Notes: generated by a model from the letters alone, not told the origin. Counted from the stretch's first letter, positions 17,811 through 25,757 are shown. The stretch: DNA of 64,000 nucleotides from Syntrophales bacterium (GCA_035363115.1 DAOSEM010000002.1:310001-374000); one strand, 5' to 3'. Numbers and translations are program-made.

Positions 17811-18170
17811 ATGCAGCGGTTCATGCTGAAATCGAAGATCCACCGGGCCACGGTCACCGATGCGGACCTTCACTACGAGGGCAGCATTACCATCGACGAG
17901 AAACTCCTGAAGGCGGCGGACATCGTTCCTTATGAGAAGGTGGCGATCTACGACGTCGACAACGGGGAACGGTTCACGACCTACGCCATCACCGGGAAGG
18001 CCGGATCGGGAGTCATTTGCCTGAACGGCGCGGCGGCCCGCAAGGTCTCCCGGGGCGATCTGGTGATCATCGCCAGTTACGTCACGGTGGATGATGACGC
18101 CGCGCGAACGTGGACCCCCAAGTGCGTCTTCGTGGACGAGAAGAACCGGATCAAGAAGCGCAAGAAGTGA
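17811..18170 (+). CDS. panD: Aspartate 1-decarboxylase proenzyme
   Basis: A 119-residue pyruvoyl enzyme making beta-alanine from aspartate. The self-cleavage site is the Gly-Ser in HYEGSITID, and KSKIHRATVT at the N-terminus and TGKAGSGVICLNGAAAR with the conserved TWTP segment complete the family pattern. The length is normal and it directly follows panC, completing the pantothenate branch for CoA synthesis. Confidence 0.95.
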   Translation: MQRFMLKSKIHRATVTDADLHYEGSITIDEKLLKAADIVPYEKVAIYDVDNGERFTTYAITGKAGSGVICLNGAAARKVSRGDLVIIASYVTVDDDAARTWTPKCVFVDEKNRIKKRKK

Positions 18171-18223
18171 CACGGTCCGCCGATTTGCCCCGCCGGAAGG
18201 ATCTCAAGCCTGCCGGCGGATCC

Positions 18224-18886
18224 ATGAAACAGCTTTCCCTTCCCTTTGCATCCGGTGAGCGGGACCTCCAGGAACGCCTGGAGACCTGCCTGCGCCGTCC
18301 CGTCCATCTCGTCCTTACGGACAATCACGTCTCGATGATCCGCGTCCGGACCGACGCCGACGGCGTCCGGCTCCGCCTGCACCGGATCTTTCTCGATGCC
18401 GGGGACGACGTCCTCCGGGAAGTCGCCCGTTTTGCCCGCACCCGGAAAAACCCCGGTCGCCTCATCGGCGATTATATCCGCGACCGGCTTCGGGACCGTC
18501 CCGAACAGGCTGCACGCGCCGTCCGCATTGAACCGCAGGGCCGGCACTTCAACCTCCAGGCCGCATTCGACAGCCTGAACAGGCTTTATTTCGACGGCCG
18601 CCTCTCGGTTCCCATCACATGGGGCCGGGGAAAGGCGTCCCGCCGCGTCCGGCGCCGGATCCTGGGAAGCTTCAGCAGCCGCACCGGAACCATCCGCATC
18701 CATCCGTGGCTGGACCGGAAGACGGTTCCCCTCTACGTATTGGAGTACGTGGTCTATCACGAGATGCTCCATGCCGACATGGGGGCGGAGATGAGGAATG
18801 GGCGGCGGATCGTTCACTCCGCGGAGTTTCGCCGCAGGGAGCGTCTCTTCATCCGCTGGGCTGAGGCGGAGGCCTGGAGAGGGTAG
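18224..18886 (+). CDS. SprT-like zinc metallopeptidase-domain protein
   Basis: A 220-residue protein. The C-terminal half has FDSLNRLYFDGRL, the common lead-in of SprT-like domains, then YHEMLHADMG (HExxH zinc site) and a downstream HSAEFRRRE with a third histidine. The N-terminal half is arginine-rich and not assigned. The start at ATG 18224 has only a weak GGCGG site 53 bp after panD; a longer in-frame start would overlap panD. Related proteins act on DNA-protein crosslinks, but a role here is not shown. The expected C-terminal zinc ribbon of true SprT is missing. Confidence 0.8.
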   Translation: MKQLSLPFASGERDLQERLETCLRRPVHLVLTDNHVSMIRVRTDADGVRLRLHRIFLDAGDDVLREVARFARTRKNPGRLIGDYIRDRLRDRPEQAARAVRIEPQGRHFNLQAAFDSLNRLYFDGRLSVPITWGRGKASRRVRRRILGSFSSRTGTIRIHPWLDRKTVPLYVLEYVVYHEMLHADMGAEMRNGRRIVHSAEFRRRERLFIRWAEAEAWRG

Positions 18887-18915
18887 GGCCGGCTGCATCG
18901 CCGGATGGTGCCGCC

Positions 18916-19740
18916 TTACGGAATTTCCGGGTGGGGGATCGGGGTGCCGGGATCGCCGGCGAGGCCGGAAAGGAATCCCAGGAGGACTTCGTTGAAGGTC
19001 TCCGGCTGATCGATCGGTGTCAGGTGGCGCGACTGCCGGATCACGGCCAGCTCCGCACCGGGAATCCGCCGGGTGTACGCCTCCTTGAGGGAAACGGGCG
19101 TGTAGTCCTGGTCCGCTGTGACAATCAGGACGGGGCAGCGGATCTCCCCGATGCGATCGGCCACGCTCCAGCCGGTGATGGCCTTCATGGAAGCCAGGTA
19201 GGCCCGCCGGTCGTTTTCCGCCCAGCGGGCGATCAGGGTGTCATGCAGGTCCTTCTGGTGCGGCTCCGGAAGCAGCATGTCCGCCAGGATGGCCCCCATC
19301 TTCCGCATTCCCAGGAAACGCACGATCAGGCGGCGGAGAAAAAACGCCCGGCGGTCCCTTGCATTCGTGAGAACCATGGCCGGACCGCTGTTGACGACGG
19401 TCAGGCTTTTCACGAGCGTCGGCTCGTCGACGGCAAGCTGGAATGCCGTCATGCCCCCCATGGACAGCCCCACGACGTGGGCCGGTACGGTCCCCACGGC
19501 CTTCAGGAATGCCGCCGCATCCCCGGCGAACTGACGCACGCTGTAGGGCCCCCGCGGCTTGTCGGTTCGTCCGTGACCCCGGTTGTCGAAGGCTACGACC
19601 TGGAAGCAGCGGGAGAAGAACTCCATCTGCCTTTCCCAGTCGCGGGTGCTTGACCCCAGACCGTGGAGAAACACCAGGGGCTCACCCGCTCCCGAGGCCT
19701 CGAAATAGACATTCAGGTCGTTCACACGGACATGCGGCAA
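18916..19740 (-). CDS. Alpha/beta-fold hydrolase
   Basis: A 274-residue soluble alpha/beta hydrolase. HGLGSSTRDW is the oxyanion HG motif, DNRGHGRTDKP follows strand 4, the nucleophile elbow is GLSMGG, ILIVTADQD supplies the acid and SRHLTPIDQPETF the histidine. It resembles 3-oxoadipate enol-lactonase-like esterases, but the substrate is open. It is followed 22 bp upstream by the CYTH gene on the same strand, suggesting one transcript. Confidence 0.86.
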   Translation of the reverse strand: MPHVRVNDLNVYFEASGAGEPLVFLHGLGSSTRDWERQMEFFSRCFQVVAFDNRGHGRTDKPRGPYSVRQFAGDAAAFLKAVGTVPAHVVGLSMGGMTAFQLAVDEPTLVKSLTVVNSGPAMVLTNARDRRAFFLRRLIVRFLGMRKMGAILADMLLPEPHQKDLHDTLIARWAENDRRAYLASMKAITGWSVADRIGEIRCPVLIVTADQDYTPVSLKEAYTRRIPGAELAVIRQSRHLTPIDQPETFNEVLLGFLSGLAGDPGTPIPHPEIP

Positions 19741-19762
19741 GGTTGCCTCCTTCTGTACCCGT

Positions 19763-20275
19763 TTACGTTTCAGTTCGGGATGCGGTCTCTCCGGACGGAT
19801 TGCCGTTTGTCTTCCAGAGCCGGTAAGGGTTCCGGGCGAGGTTCACATTGAAATAGCGGGAATCGGTGGAGACTTCCCTGCCTGCCCAGGGGGGCTCCGA
19901 CACCGGCTGATCCTCCCGCTCCAGCTCGACCTCCGCCAGGATCAGGCCGTCGTTGTCCCCCAGAAACTCGTCGATCTCCCAGATCAGGCCGCCATACCGG
20001 ACCTGCCGGCGCCGCTTCTCGATCCACGGCCGGGGACAGAGCCGCTCCAACATCTCTTCCGCGTCGGCTCGCGGGATCGGATATTCATATTCGAGGCGGG
20101 TCAGCCCCGAGAGGAGGGACTTAACCGCCAGGAAGGCATGTTCCCCGCAGATCCGGATCCTGACGAGACAGGCCGGATCCGACTTGAGATACCCTTGGCG
20201 ATACAGGACGCCGTTATCGTCCGAACGCCACGAGTCGCCGCAGACAAGGTATTTTCGCTCGATTTCACGGGCCAT
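19763..20275 (-). CDS. CYTH-domain protein (triphosphate tunnel metalloenzyme)
   Basis: A 170-residue protein that opens with the ExExK motif of the CYTH fold (REIERKYLV). Further acidic and basic tunnel residues are in VRIRICGEHAFLAVK, TRLEYEYPIP, WEIDEFLGDNDGLILAEVELE. This is the architecture of bacterial short CYTH proteins with inorganic triphosphatase or adenylate cyclase activity. The start at ATG 20275 follows GGAG at 9-base spacing and puts the motif at the N-terminus as in homologues; a longer reading frame reaches 20374. It is divergent from cydA. Confidence 0.85.
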   Translation of the reverse strand: MAREIERKYLVCGDSWRSDDNGVLYRQGYLKSDPACLVRIRICGEHAFLAVKSLLSGLTRLEYEYPIPRADAEEMLERLCPRPWIEKRRRQVRYGGLIWEIDEFLGDNDGLILAEVELEREDQPVSEPPWAGREVSTDSRYFNVNLARNPYRLWKTNGNPSGETASRTET

Positions 20276-20412
20276 GGGGGGCTGCTCCAGGATCGTATTC
20301 TGTAAGTCCTGATCCATGACGGACGGGCATGAGTGATCCATACGGGATGAACCGGGGTGTGTCAAGGGAGGCAAATCATTTCGACCCCCGGTCCCAGACC
20401 GGACCGGCAGGC

Positions 20413-20441
20413 TTGCAAAACCAGAACTCTCCGTTTATCAT
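20413..20441 (+). promoter_or_regulatory. Probable sigma-70 promoter of cydAB
   Basis: TTGCAA (20413-20418) and TATCAT (20436-20441) are separated by exactly 17 bp and lie 37 bp upstream of the cydA ATG. The cydA ribosome site GAGGAGG follows. Confidence 0.6.
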
Positions 20442-20477
20442 GGCTTCGCTGTTCGCTTCCCGAGGAGGTCGGTCCCG

Positions 20478-21821
20478 ATGGACGTTCTTGCGCTGAGTCG
20501 CCTGCAGTTCGCCGCCACGGCGGGTTTTCACTTCCTGTTCGTTCCGCTGACCCTGGGATTGTCCATCCTGGTGGCCTTTATGGAGAGCCGCTGGGTCGCC
20601 ACGGGAAACCCGATGTACCTGAGGATGACCCGCTTCTGGGGCAAGCTTTTCCTCATCAACTTCATCCTCGGCGTCGTCACCGGACTCACCATGGAGTTCC
20701 AGTTCGGCATGAACTGGGCGGAATACTCCCGTTTCGTCGGCGATATCTTCGGTGTCCCGCTGGCCATCGAGGCGACGGTGGCCTTCTTCCTTGAGTCGGT
20801 GTTCATCGGACTCTGGATCTTCGGCTGGAACCGAGTTTCGAAGGGCGTGCACGCCTTTGCGATGTGGATGGTCGCCTTCGCCACGAACCTGTCGGCCCTC
20901 TGGATACTCCTGGCCAACGGCTGGATGCAGCATCCGGTGGGTTACGTGATTCGGAACGGCCGGGCGGAGATGGTCGATTTCTGGGCCCTGTTGACCAACA
21001 GCTATGCCTGGTGGAAGTTTTTCCACACGGTGCTCTCGGGGTATGTCGTGGCCGCATTCTTCGTCCTGGGGATCTCGGCCTGGCATCTGCTCCGGAGGAA
21101 CGAAAGACCCCTCTTCACGGCCTCCTTCCGCATGGCAGCAGTCTTCGGCCTCGTCAGCTCCCTTCTCCTGATCGGTGCAGGGGATTTCGCCGCCAAGGAC
21201 GTGGCGAAGGCCCAGCCGACCAAGCTGGCCGCCATGGAATCCCACTGGGAGACCGGGAAGGCCGTGCCCTTTTACCTGCTCCTCGTTCCCGATGCGAAGA
21301 ACGAACGGAACGCCGTCCAGGCCATCCCCGTTCCCGGCGTCGTCAGTTTTCTCTCCTTCGGCGATTTTCAGGCCGAGGTGAAGGGGCTGAAGGATTTCCC
21401 GAAAGAGAACCGGCCGCCCGTCATGGAGGTCTTTGTCAGCTTCCGGCTGATGGTCGGTCTCGGGGGGCTCTTCGTGCTCCTGTCGGCCTTCTCCCTCTTT
21501 CTTGCATGGAAAGGCCGGATCGAGGCGTACCCATGGTTCCTCAAGATCCTGTTCTATGCCATCCCGCTTCCCTACATCGCGGCCCAACTCGGCTGGGCGG
21601 TGGCGGAGGTGGGCCGCCAGCCGTGGCTTGTCTACGGTGTCTACAGAACCGCTGAGGGCGTTTCCAGGAACATTTCAACGGAGCAAGTACTCCTGTCGGT
21701 GATCGGTTTCACCCTGTTTTACGGATTCCTTGGGCTTCTGGATATTTACTTGCTGGCGAAATTCGCCCGGAAGGGGCCGGATCCCCTGCGGGTGAAGGCA
21801 GCCGGCCCGGAAGGGGCATGA
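20478..21821 (+). CDS. cydA: Cytochrome bd quinol oxidase subunit I
   Basis: A 447-residue polytopic membrane protein. H18 in GFHFLFVPLTLG and H183 in FFHTVLSGY match heme ligands of CydA, and EVGRQPW is the signature near the quinol site. The Q-loop is the short form, without the E. coli-type insertion. A high-affinity oxidase that reduces O2 to water in an anaerobe is usually protective against oxygen. The start has GAGGAGG nine bases upstream; cydB follows 1 bp after the stop. Confidence 0.97.
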   Translation: MDVLALSRLQFAATAGFHFLFVPLTLGLSILVAFMESRWVATGNPMYLRMTRFWGKLFLINFILGVVTGLTMEFQFGMNWAEYSRFVGDIFGVPLAIEATVAFFLESVFIGLWIFGWNRVSKGVHAFAMWMVAFATNLSALWILLANGWMQHPVGYVIRNGRAEMVDFWALLTNSYAWWKFFHTVLSGYVVAAFFVLGISAWHLLRRNERPLFTASFRMAAVFGLVSSLLLIGAGDFAAKDVAKAQPTKLAAMESHWETGKAVPFYLLLVPDAKNERNAVQAIPVPGVVSFLSFGDFQAEVKGLKDFPKENRPPVMEVFVSFRLMVGLGGLFVLLSAFSLFLAWKGRIEAYPWFLKILFYAIPLPYIAAQLGWAVAEVGRQPWLVYGVYRTAEGVSRNISTEQVLLSVIGFTLFYGFLGLLDIYLLAKFARKGPDPLRVKAAGPEGA

Positions 21822-21822
21822 T

Positions 21823-22851
21823 ATGGAATATCAGGTGATCTGGTTCGTTTTGTGGGGTTTGTTGTGGGCGGTCTATTTCATGACCGACGGATTCGACCTG
21901 GGTGTGGGAATCCTGCTTCCGGTGCTGGGTGGTGACGACACGGATCGCGGGGTGATGCTGCACACGATCGGACCCGTCTGGGACGGCAACGAGGTCTGGC
22001 TCGTGACGGCGGGCGGCGCAACCTTCGCCGCCTTTCCCGGGGTCTACGCCCTGCTCTTCAGCACGCTCTACACACCCCTGCTGCTGGTGCTGTTCGCCCT
22101 CATCGTTCGGGGGGTGGGACTCGAGTTCCGGGGGAAAGGGACGACGGAATCCTGGAAACGGAGATGGGACACGGCGATCTCCATCAGCAGCACGCTGATC
22201 GCGTTTCTCTTCGGGATTACCTTCGGAAACCTGTTTTTCGGACTCCCCATTAATGCCGACGGGTATCAGGGTGGAGTAGCCGGGCTTCTGAACCTCTATG
22301 GAATCCTGACGGGGCTTCTGTTTCTCCTGCTCTTCTCCGTTCATGGAGCCCTGTGGCTTGCCTGGAAGACCGACGGCGCCCTGGCCGCCCGGGCGGCCGA
22401 TTTTGCAGGGAAGGCGTGGGCCGCCCTGGCGGTCTTCCTGTTCCTTTTTCTGTTCTACACCGCTTCAACCACCGGGCTCGACCGCAATTTCACCGCCTTC
22501 CCGATCCTTCTCGGATTCCCCCTGGCGGCGCTGGCGGCCTTGGCGGGCATTCGCTTCTTCATGGGGAGGGGCCATTTCCTGGGGGCATTTCTCGCCTCCT
22601 GCGCCGCCGTTCTCCTGACGGTGGCAACCGGCATCGCCGGGCTGTACCCGAACCTGGTACCATCCCGGCTCGATCCGGCTTTCAGCGCTACCGTCTTCAA
22701 CGCCTCCTCCAGCCCGTACACGCTGAAGATCATGACCATCGTGGCGCTGGTGTTCGTCCCGATCGTCATTGCCTACCAGGTCTGGGTCTACCGTGTTTTC
22801 CGACACAGGGTAAGTGCCTCGGAACTGGCAAAGGATGAAGACGGGTACTGA
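21823..22851 (+). CDS. cydB: Cytochrome bd quinol oxidase subunit II
   Basis: A 342-residue partner of CydA with nine or so hydrophobic segments. The N-terminal DGFDLGVGILLPVLG, GPVWDGNEVWLVTAGGATFAAFP and the C-terminal NASSSPYTLKIMT are family hallmarks. Its ATG lies 1 bp after the cydA stop. No cydX or cydCD genes are seen nearby. Downstream the plus strand runs into an oppositely oriented hairpin RNA locus. Confidence 0.96.
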   Translation: MEYQVIWFVLWGLLWAVYFMTDGFDLGVGILLPVLGGDDTDRGVMLHTIGPVWDGNEVWLVTAGGATFAAFPGVYALLFSTLYTPLLLVLFALIVRGVGLEFRGKGTTESWKRRWDTAISISSTLIAFLFGITFGNLFFGLPINADGYQGGVAGLLNLYGILTGLLFLLLFSVHGALWLAWKTDGALAARAADFAGKAWAALAVFLFLFLFYTASTTGLDRNFTAFPILLGFPLAALAALAGIRFFMGRGHFLGAFLASCAAVLLTVATGIAGLYPNLVPSRLDPAFSATVFNASSSPYTLKIMTIVALVFVPIVIAYQVWVYRVFRHRVSASELAKDEDGY

Positions 22852-22880
22852 TGGGATGGGGAGGGTGTGAAAAAGAGATA

Positions 22881-23021
22881 AAAAAAGGGCGGATGGAAAA
22901 GGAGGGAACCTGAAAACCATCCGCCCATATTAAACTGGGAGGTACCCGGTAACCTATGCCTCCCAGAATCGATTTAGGGGGTCGGTGGGTGGAAAGGAGG
23001 GAACAGAAACCACCCACCGAT
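22881..23021 (-). ncRNA. Candidate small RNA: three hairpins, two with anti-Shine-Dalgarno loops, plus terminator
   Basis: Read on the minus strand, the locus has hairpin A (23020-23010/22992-22982, 11 perfect pairs, 17-nt loop), hairpin B (22966-22959/22942-22935, 8 perfect pairs, 16-nt loop) and hairpin C (22926-22917/22896-22887, 10 perfect pairs, 20-nt loop) followed at once by UUUUUUAUCUCUUUUU. The stems of A and C differ in sequence but pair perfectly, while their loops share UUCCCUCCUUU. That loop sequence is complementary to AAAGGAGGGAA, a strong ribosome-binding site. Only the minus strand has the U-tract, which sets the direction. Similar loop logic is known for anti-SD small RNAs of Alpha- and Betaproteobacteria, but I do not recognise this family. 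Regulatory targets are inference. Confidence 0.68.
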
Positions 23022-23026
23022 TAAAA

Positions 23027-23055
23027 ACAATCATCACACTCGGCAGTCGCGTCAA
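23027..23055 (-). promoter_or_regulatory. Possible sigma-70 promoter immediately before the hairpin RNA
   Basis: Minus-strand TTGACG (23055-23050) and GATTGT (23032-23027) are spaced by 17 bp and would start transcription just before hairpin A. The -10 matches only 3 of 6 positions, so this is a weaker candidate than the sigma-54 site further upstream. Confidence 0.35.
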
Positions 23056-23273
23056 AACGTCTCTGGAAGAAAAAAACGGATGCTCTGCTCTTTCGGAACA
23101 ACTCCTTTCTTTTCCTCACGCTTTTCGTTTTTCTTACCGCTGAACGCCCCGCCTTCTGCAGACAGGAAAAATTCTTCTTCTGTTAACCCTTGACCGTTAC
23201 TCTGAATGACCGAAGAAACCGAATCGAGGTCCGAACTCTTGCGCTTCTCTTTGTCCGTTGAACTCTTTTGCAT
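23052..23273 (-). CDS. Possible 73-residue leader peptide between sigma-54 promoter and hairpin RNA
   Basis: An open frame of 73 codons starts at ATG 23273, about 55 bases after the predicted sigma-54 transcription start, and stops 31 bases before hairpin A. The product is charged and rich in Lys, Glu and Ser (KEKRKSSD, GKKNEKREEKKG) with one hydrophobic patch (EEFFLSAEGGAF). Against coding: there is no good ribosome site, and the base composition is clearly more AT-rich than neighbouring genes. It could equally be an untranslated leader. No family recognised. Confidence 0.3.
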   Translation of the reverse strand: MQKSSTDKEKRKSSDLDSVSSVIQSNGQGLTEEEFFLSAEGGAFSGKKNEKREEKKGVVPKEQSIRFFLPETF

Positions 23274-23338
23274 TCGTTGCCGGATTCTTGTTTTCTTTTA
23301 TCTCCCAGTGGTGCTCGGGTTTGTTTGATGATGGTTAT

Positions 23339-23355
23339 CGCAATTTCGATGCCAG
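23339..23355 (-). promoter_or_regulatory. Sigma-54 (-24/-12) promoter
   Basis: Minus strand reads CTGGCATCGAAATTGCG. It has the invariant GG and GC separated by 10 bases, with TGGCA and TTGC both perfect; only two bases of the -24 box differ from the consensus. It points into the 73-codon ORF and the hairpin RNA. The nearest upstream gene encodes a sigma-54 activator, which ends at 23600. Confidence 0.7.
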
Positions 23356-23494
23356 AAGAGGGAAATGCAGGGGGAAAAGGTTGTAGATCTCATAACATGT
23401 TGAATATGCTTGTGTAATATTTAGAATGGGATTGTGTGAAAGGGGGTTGGTTGCAGGGAAGCAGGCACGCGGGCACAGGCTTGAGGAAAAAATC

Positions 23495-23509
23495 GTGCGA
23501 TTAACGCAC
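23495..23509. promoter_or_regulatory. Palindrome copy 1: possible activator-binding site or terminator stem
   Basis: GTGCGATTAACGCAC, centred at 23502, about 160 bp upstream of the sigma-54 -12 element. It matches copy 2 (23583-23597) at 13 of 15 bases. On the minus strand it is followed by GATTTTTT and preceded by an A-rich run, so it could also be the terminator of the activator operon. Confidence 0.5.
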
Positions 23510-23582
23510 GCTATTTTTCCGGATATTCCTTATTTATTTGTAAATAAAGACAATATAGATCATGTGCGGAATATGAACAGGT

Positions 23583-23597
23583 GTGCGAGTATCGCAC
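23583..23597. promoter_or_regulatory. Palindrome copy 2: possible activator-binding site
   Basis: GTGCGAGTATCGCAC, centred at 23590, two bases past the activator stop codon, about 249 bp upstream of the sigma-54 -12 element and 88 bp from copy 1. No U-tract follows on either strand, so it does not look like a terminator. Two such sites at -160 and -250 fit the usual placement of enhancer sites for a sigma-54 activator with a Fis-type helix-turn-helix. Confidence 0.45.
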
Positions 23598-23599
23598 GT

Positions 23600-25732
23600 T
23601 CATTGCGGCTGCTTATTATGACCGAGGAGCTTCTTTGCCTCGCGTATGAATTTGTATCTTGATATTCCAAGTAATTTAGAGGCCTTTGCTTTGTTTCCTC
23701 CGCATCGGTCCAGGGCTTGTGCAATGATTTTCTCCTTGATGTCATGGGCGATCTTTTCCACGACCTCGTCATAGTTGATTCCGCCCTGGGAGATCTCAGG
23801 GAAAAAATTCTCCAGGGAGATCTTTGGCATTCCCGAAGGCGATACGGATTTCATTTCCATGGGCAGGTCAGCCACGGTAATGAACGGCCCGATCGTCTGC
23901 AGGATCATCACCCGCTCGATGATGTTCCTGAGTTCCCGGACATTGCCGGGCCAGGGATAATTCAGGAGGACATCCTGGGCTTCCTTGGTGAATCCACGGA
24001 CGTTCTTTCGGAATTTTCGATTGAACTCATCCACGTAATACCGGGCCAGAAGCAAGATGTCCGCTTTCCGCTCGCGAAGGGGGGGCAGTGCGATCGGGAC
24101 GACACTGATCCGGTAAAAGAGATCCTCTCGAAACTCACCGTCGGCCACCATTTTCGTGAGGTCCCTGTTGGTGGAGAAAACGAACCGGACGTCAATGGGG
24201 ATGTTTTCCGTACCTCCCAGACGGCGGATGTGCCTGTCTTCCAGCATGCGGAGGAATTTTGCCTGCAGGGGAAAGCTCATGTCGCCGATTTCGTCCAGGA
24301 GCATCGTTCCCCCCTGGGCCGATTCGAGAAGACCGATCTTCCGCTTCTTGGCATCCGTGAAGGCCCCCGCCTCGTAACCGAAAAGCTCGCTTTCCAGGAG
24401 GGGTCCGGGAATGGCGGCGCAGTTGACGTCGACGAAAGGCTTCCCCTTGCGGTTGCTCTGGCGGTGAATTGCCCGGGCGATCAATTCCTTCCCCGTGCCA
24501 CTTTCCCCGCGGACCAATATGTTCGTGTCATGCTGCGCGATGTCCTCGATCATGTGGAAGATGTTGATCATCTGCTCAGACTTGCCGAGGATGTTGTGGT
24601 ATCCCAGCAGAATCTCCTGGTTTTCGCGCAGTTTCTCCACCTCCGACTTGAGGGTTTTCGCCTCCAGGGAGAGGATGGAGTGCATAATGGCGTTGTCGTA
24701 GGTCGTGGCGGCGTTCTTTACGAGAATGTCCAGAAGGTTCATGTGGTCCGGGGAGAAGCTCCCGGTTTTTTTCGCCAGGTACAGGGCGCCGCGGAACTTG
24801 TCCCGGATGTTGAAAGGGACGGCGATCTCCGACGGACAGTCTTCGTAGAGCGGCTTCACGTCCAATCCGGCCGGATCGGTGGACACCAGGATCGCATTGG
24901 ACTCCAGAGCCTTGCGGATCAGGCCGTTGCCGATCTTCTCGTTGCAGGTCGCCTGGTCGTGGATGAAGACCGTCTCACCGTCGCTGATCAGGCACCGTTC
25001 CTTCACCACGTCCAGGAAATAGACGAGGATCTTTTCCGCCGCGGCGATGCGGAGGGCATTCACGATCATGATGTCCATGATCCGGTGGTCCAGCGTGTAG
25101 CTCTCGTTCATCTCGGTGACGGCCTGCTCCAGGACCAGGAGCTGGCGGATCTTCTCGGCATTGGTCTCCAGGAGCCGGGTGGCGTGAATGATGATGCTGA
25201 TCTGGCTGGCGTAGGTGAGGAAAAGGCGGATCTCCTCCGTGAAGAAGGTGACGTGCTCGCGGCTGAACCCGGCGAGGATTCCGATGACCTCCTGGTCGAT
25301 TTTCAGGGGGGCGATGAAGATGGACCCCTCATCCATGATCTTCGTCAGGTATCGGTCCAGGTCGGTGACGCGGTCATCATTGGCCACGTCCTCAATGGTC
25401 ATGAGTTCCCCGGTCAGGGCCACCTTCACGGCCATGCAGTCGTCCTTCTTGATGTCCAGGGGGGCGGAGAAGACACGGTTGCGCTCCTCCGGCGTGTAGT
25501 TCTTCATCACCTTGGCGTGGAGAAACCGTTTCGTTTCGTCGAAGAGACGGATGATTCCCCGGTCGAATCCGATGGTGCCGACCACTTCGTCGAGGATCCT
25601 TTCCAGAATTTCGTCAACCCGGGAGGGGGTGGTGAGGAGTGCGCTGATGCGAAAAATGCTGGCCAGGACCTTGTCCTTGTCCAGGATAGGCTTTGACCAG
25701 CGTTCCGCAGGTGTCTTGCCTTCGGTTTTCAT
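23600..25732 (-). CDS. Sigma-54-dependent transcriptional activator with two GAF domains
   Basis: A 710-residue enhancer-binding protein. Residues about 35-185 and 205-350 form two GAF-like sensory domains, and 380-610 the AAA+ domain with Walker A GESGTGKE (409-416), Walker B LLDE and the sigma-54 contact loop. That loop reads GAFTDA (456-461) rather than the usual GAFTGA. Residues 669-702 are a Fis-type helix-turn-helix (CGGNKAKASKLLGISRYKF). There is no receiver domain, so a small ligand or protein, not phosphorylation, probably controls it. It is the last gene of a minus-strand operon, 25 bp after a cNMP-binding protein, and is followed by two palindromes and a sigma-54 promoter. Confidence 0.93.
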   Translation of the reverse strand: MKTEGKTPAERWSKPILDKDKVLASIFRISALLTTPSRVDEILERILDEVVGTIGFDRGIIRLFDETKRFLHAKVMKNYTPEERNRVFSAPLDIKKDDCMAVKVALTGELMTIEDVANDDRVTDLDRYLTKIMDEGSIFIAPLKIDQEVIGILAGFSREHVTFFTEEIRLFLTYASQISIIIHATRLLETNAEKIRQLLVLEQAVTEMNESYTLDHRIMDIMIVNALRIAAAEKILVYFLDVVKERCLISDGETVFIHDQATCNEKIGNGLIRKALESNAILVSTDPAGLDVKPLYEDCPSEIAVPFNIRDKFRGALYLAKKTGSFSPDHMNLLDILVKNAATTYDNAIMHSILSLEAKTLKSEVEKLRENQEILLGYHNILGKSEQMINIFHMIEDIAQHDTNILVRGESGTGKELIARAIHRQSNRKGKPFVDVNCAAIPGPLLESELFGYEAGAFTDAKKRKIGLLESAQGGTMLLDEIGDMSFPLQAKFLRMLEDRHIRRLGGTENIPIDVRFVFSTNRDLTKMVADGEFREDLFYRISVVPIALPPLRERKADILLLARYYVDEFNRKFRKNVRGFTKEAQDVLLNYPWPGNVRELRNIIERVMILQTIGPFITVADLPMEMKSVSPSGMPKISLENFFPEISQGGINYDEVVEKIAHDIKEKIIAQALDRCGGNKAKASKLLGISRYKFIREAKKLLGHNKQPQ

Positions 25733-25757
25733 GGCAGCGTAATCCTGTCGCTCCCTT

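Noticed and set aside
22887..22926. Hairpin C read as a plus-strand terminator for cydAB
   Set aside because: No T-run follows on the plus strand (ATATTAAACT); the U-tract is only on the minus strand.
22887..23020. CsrA-sponge RNA on the plus strand (GGA in the loops)
   Set aside because: The plus-strand loops do contain GGA, but terminator polarity and both candidate promoters favour the minus strand; kept only as an alternative.
23591..23610. Plus-strand sigma-54-like TCGCACGTTCATTGCGG
   Set aside because: The invariant GG of the -24 box is CG, and transcription would run antisense into the 3' end of the activator gene.
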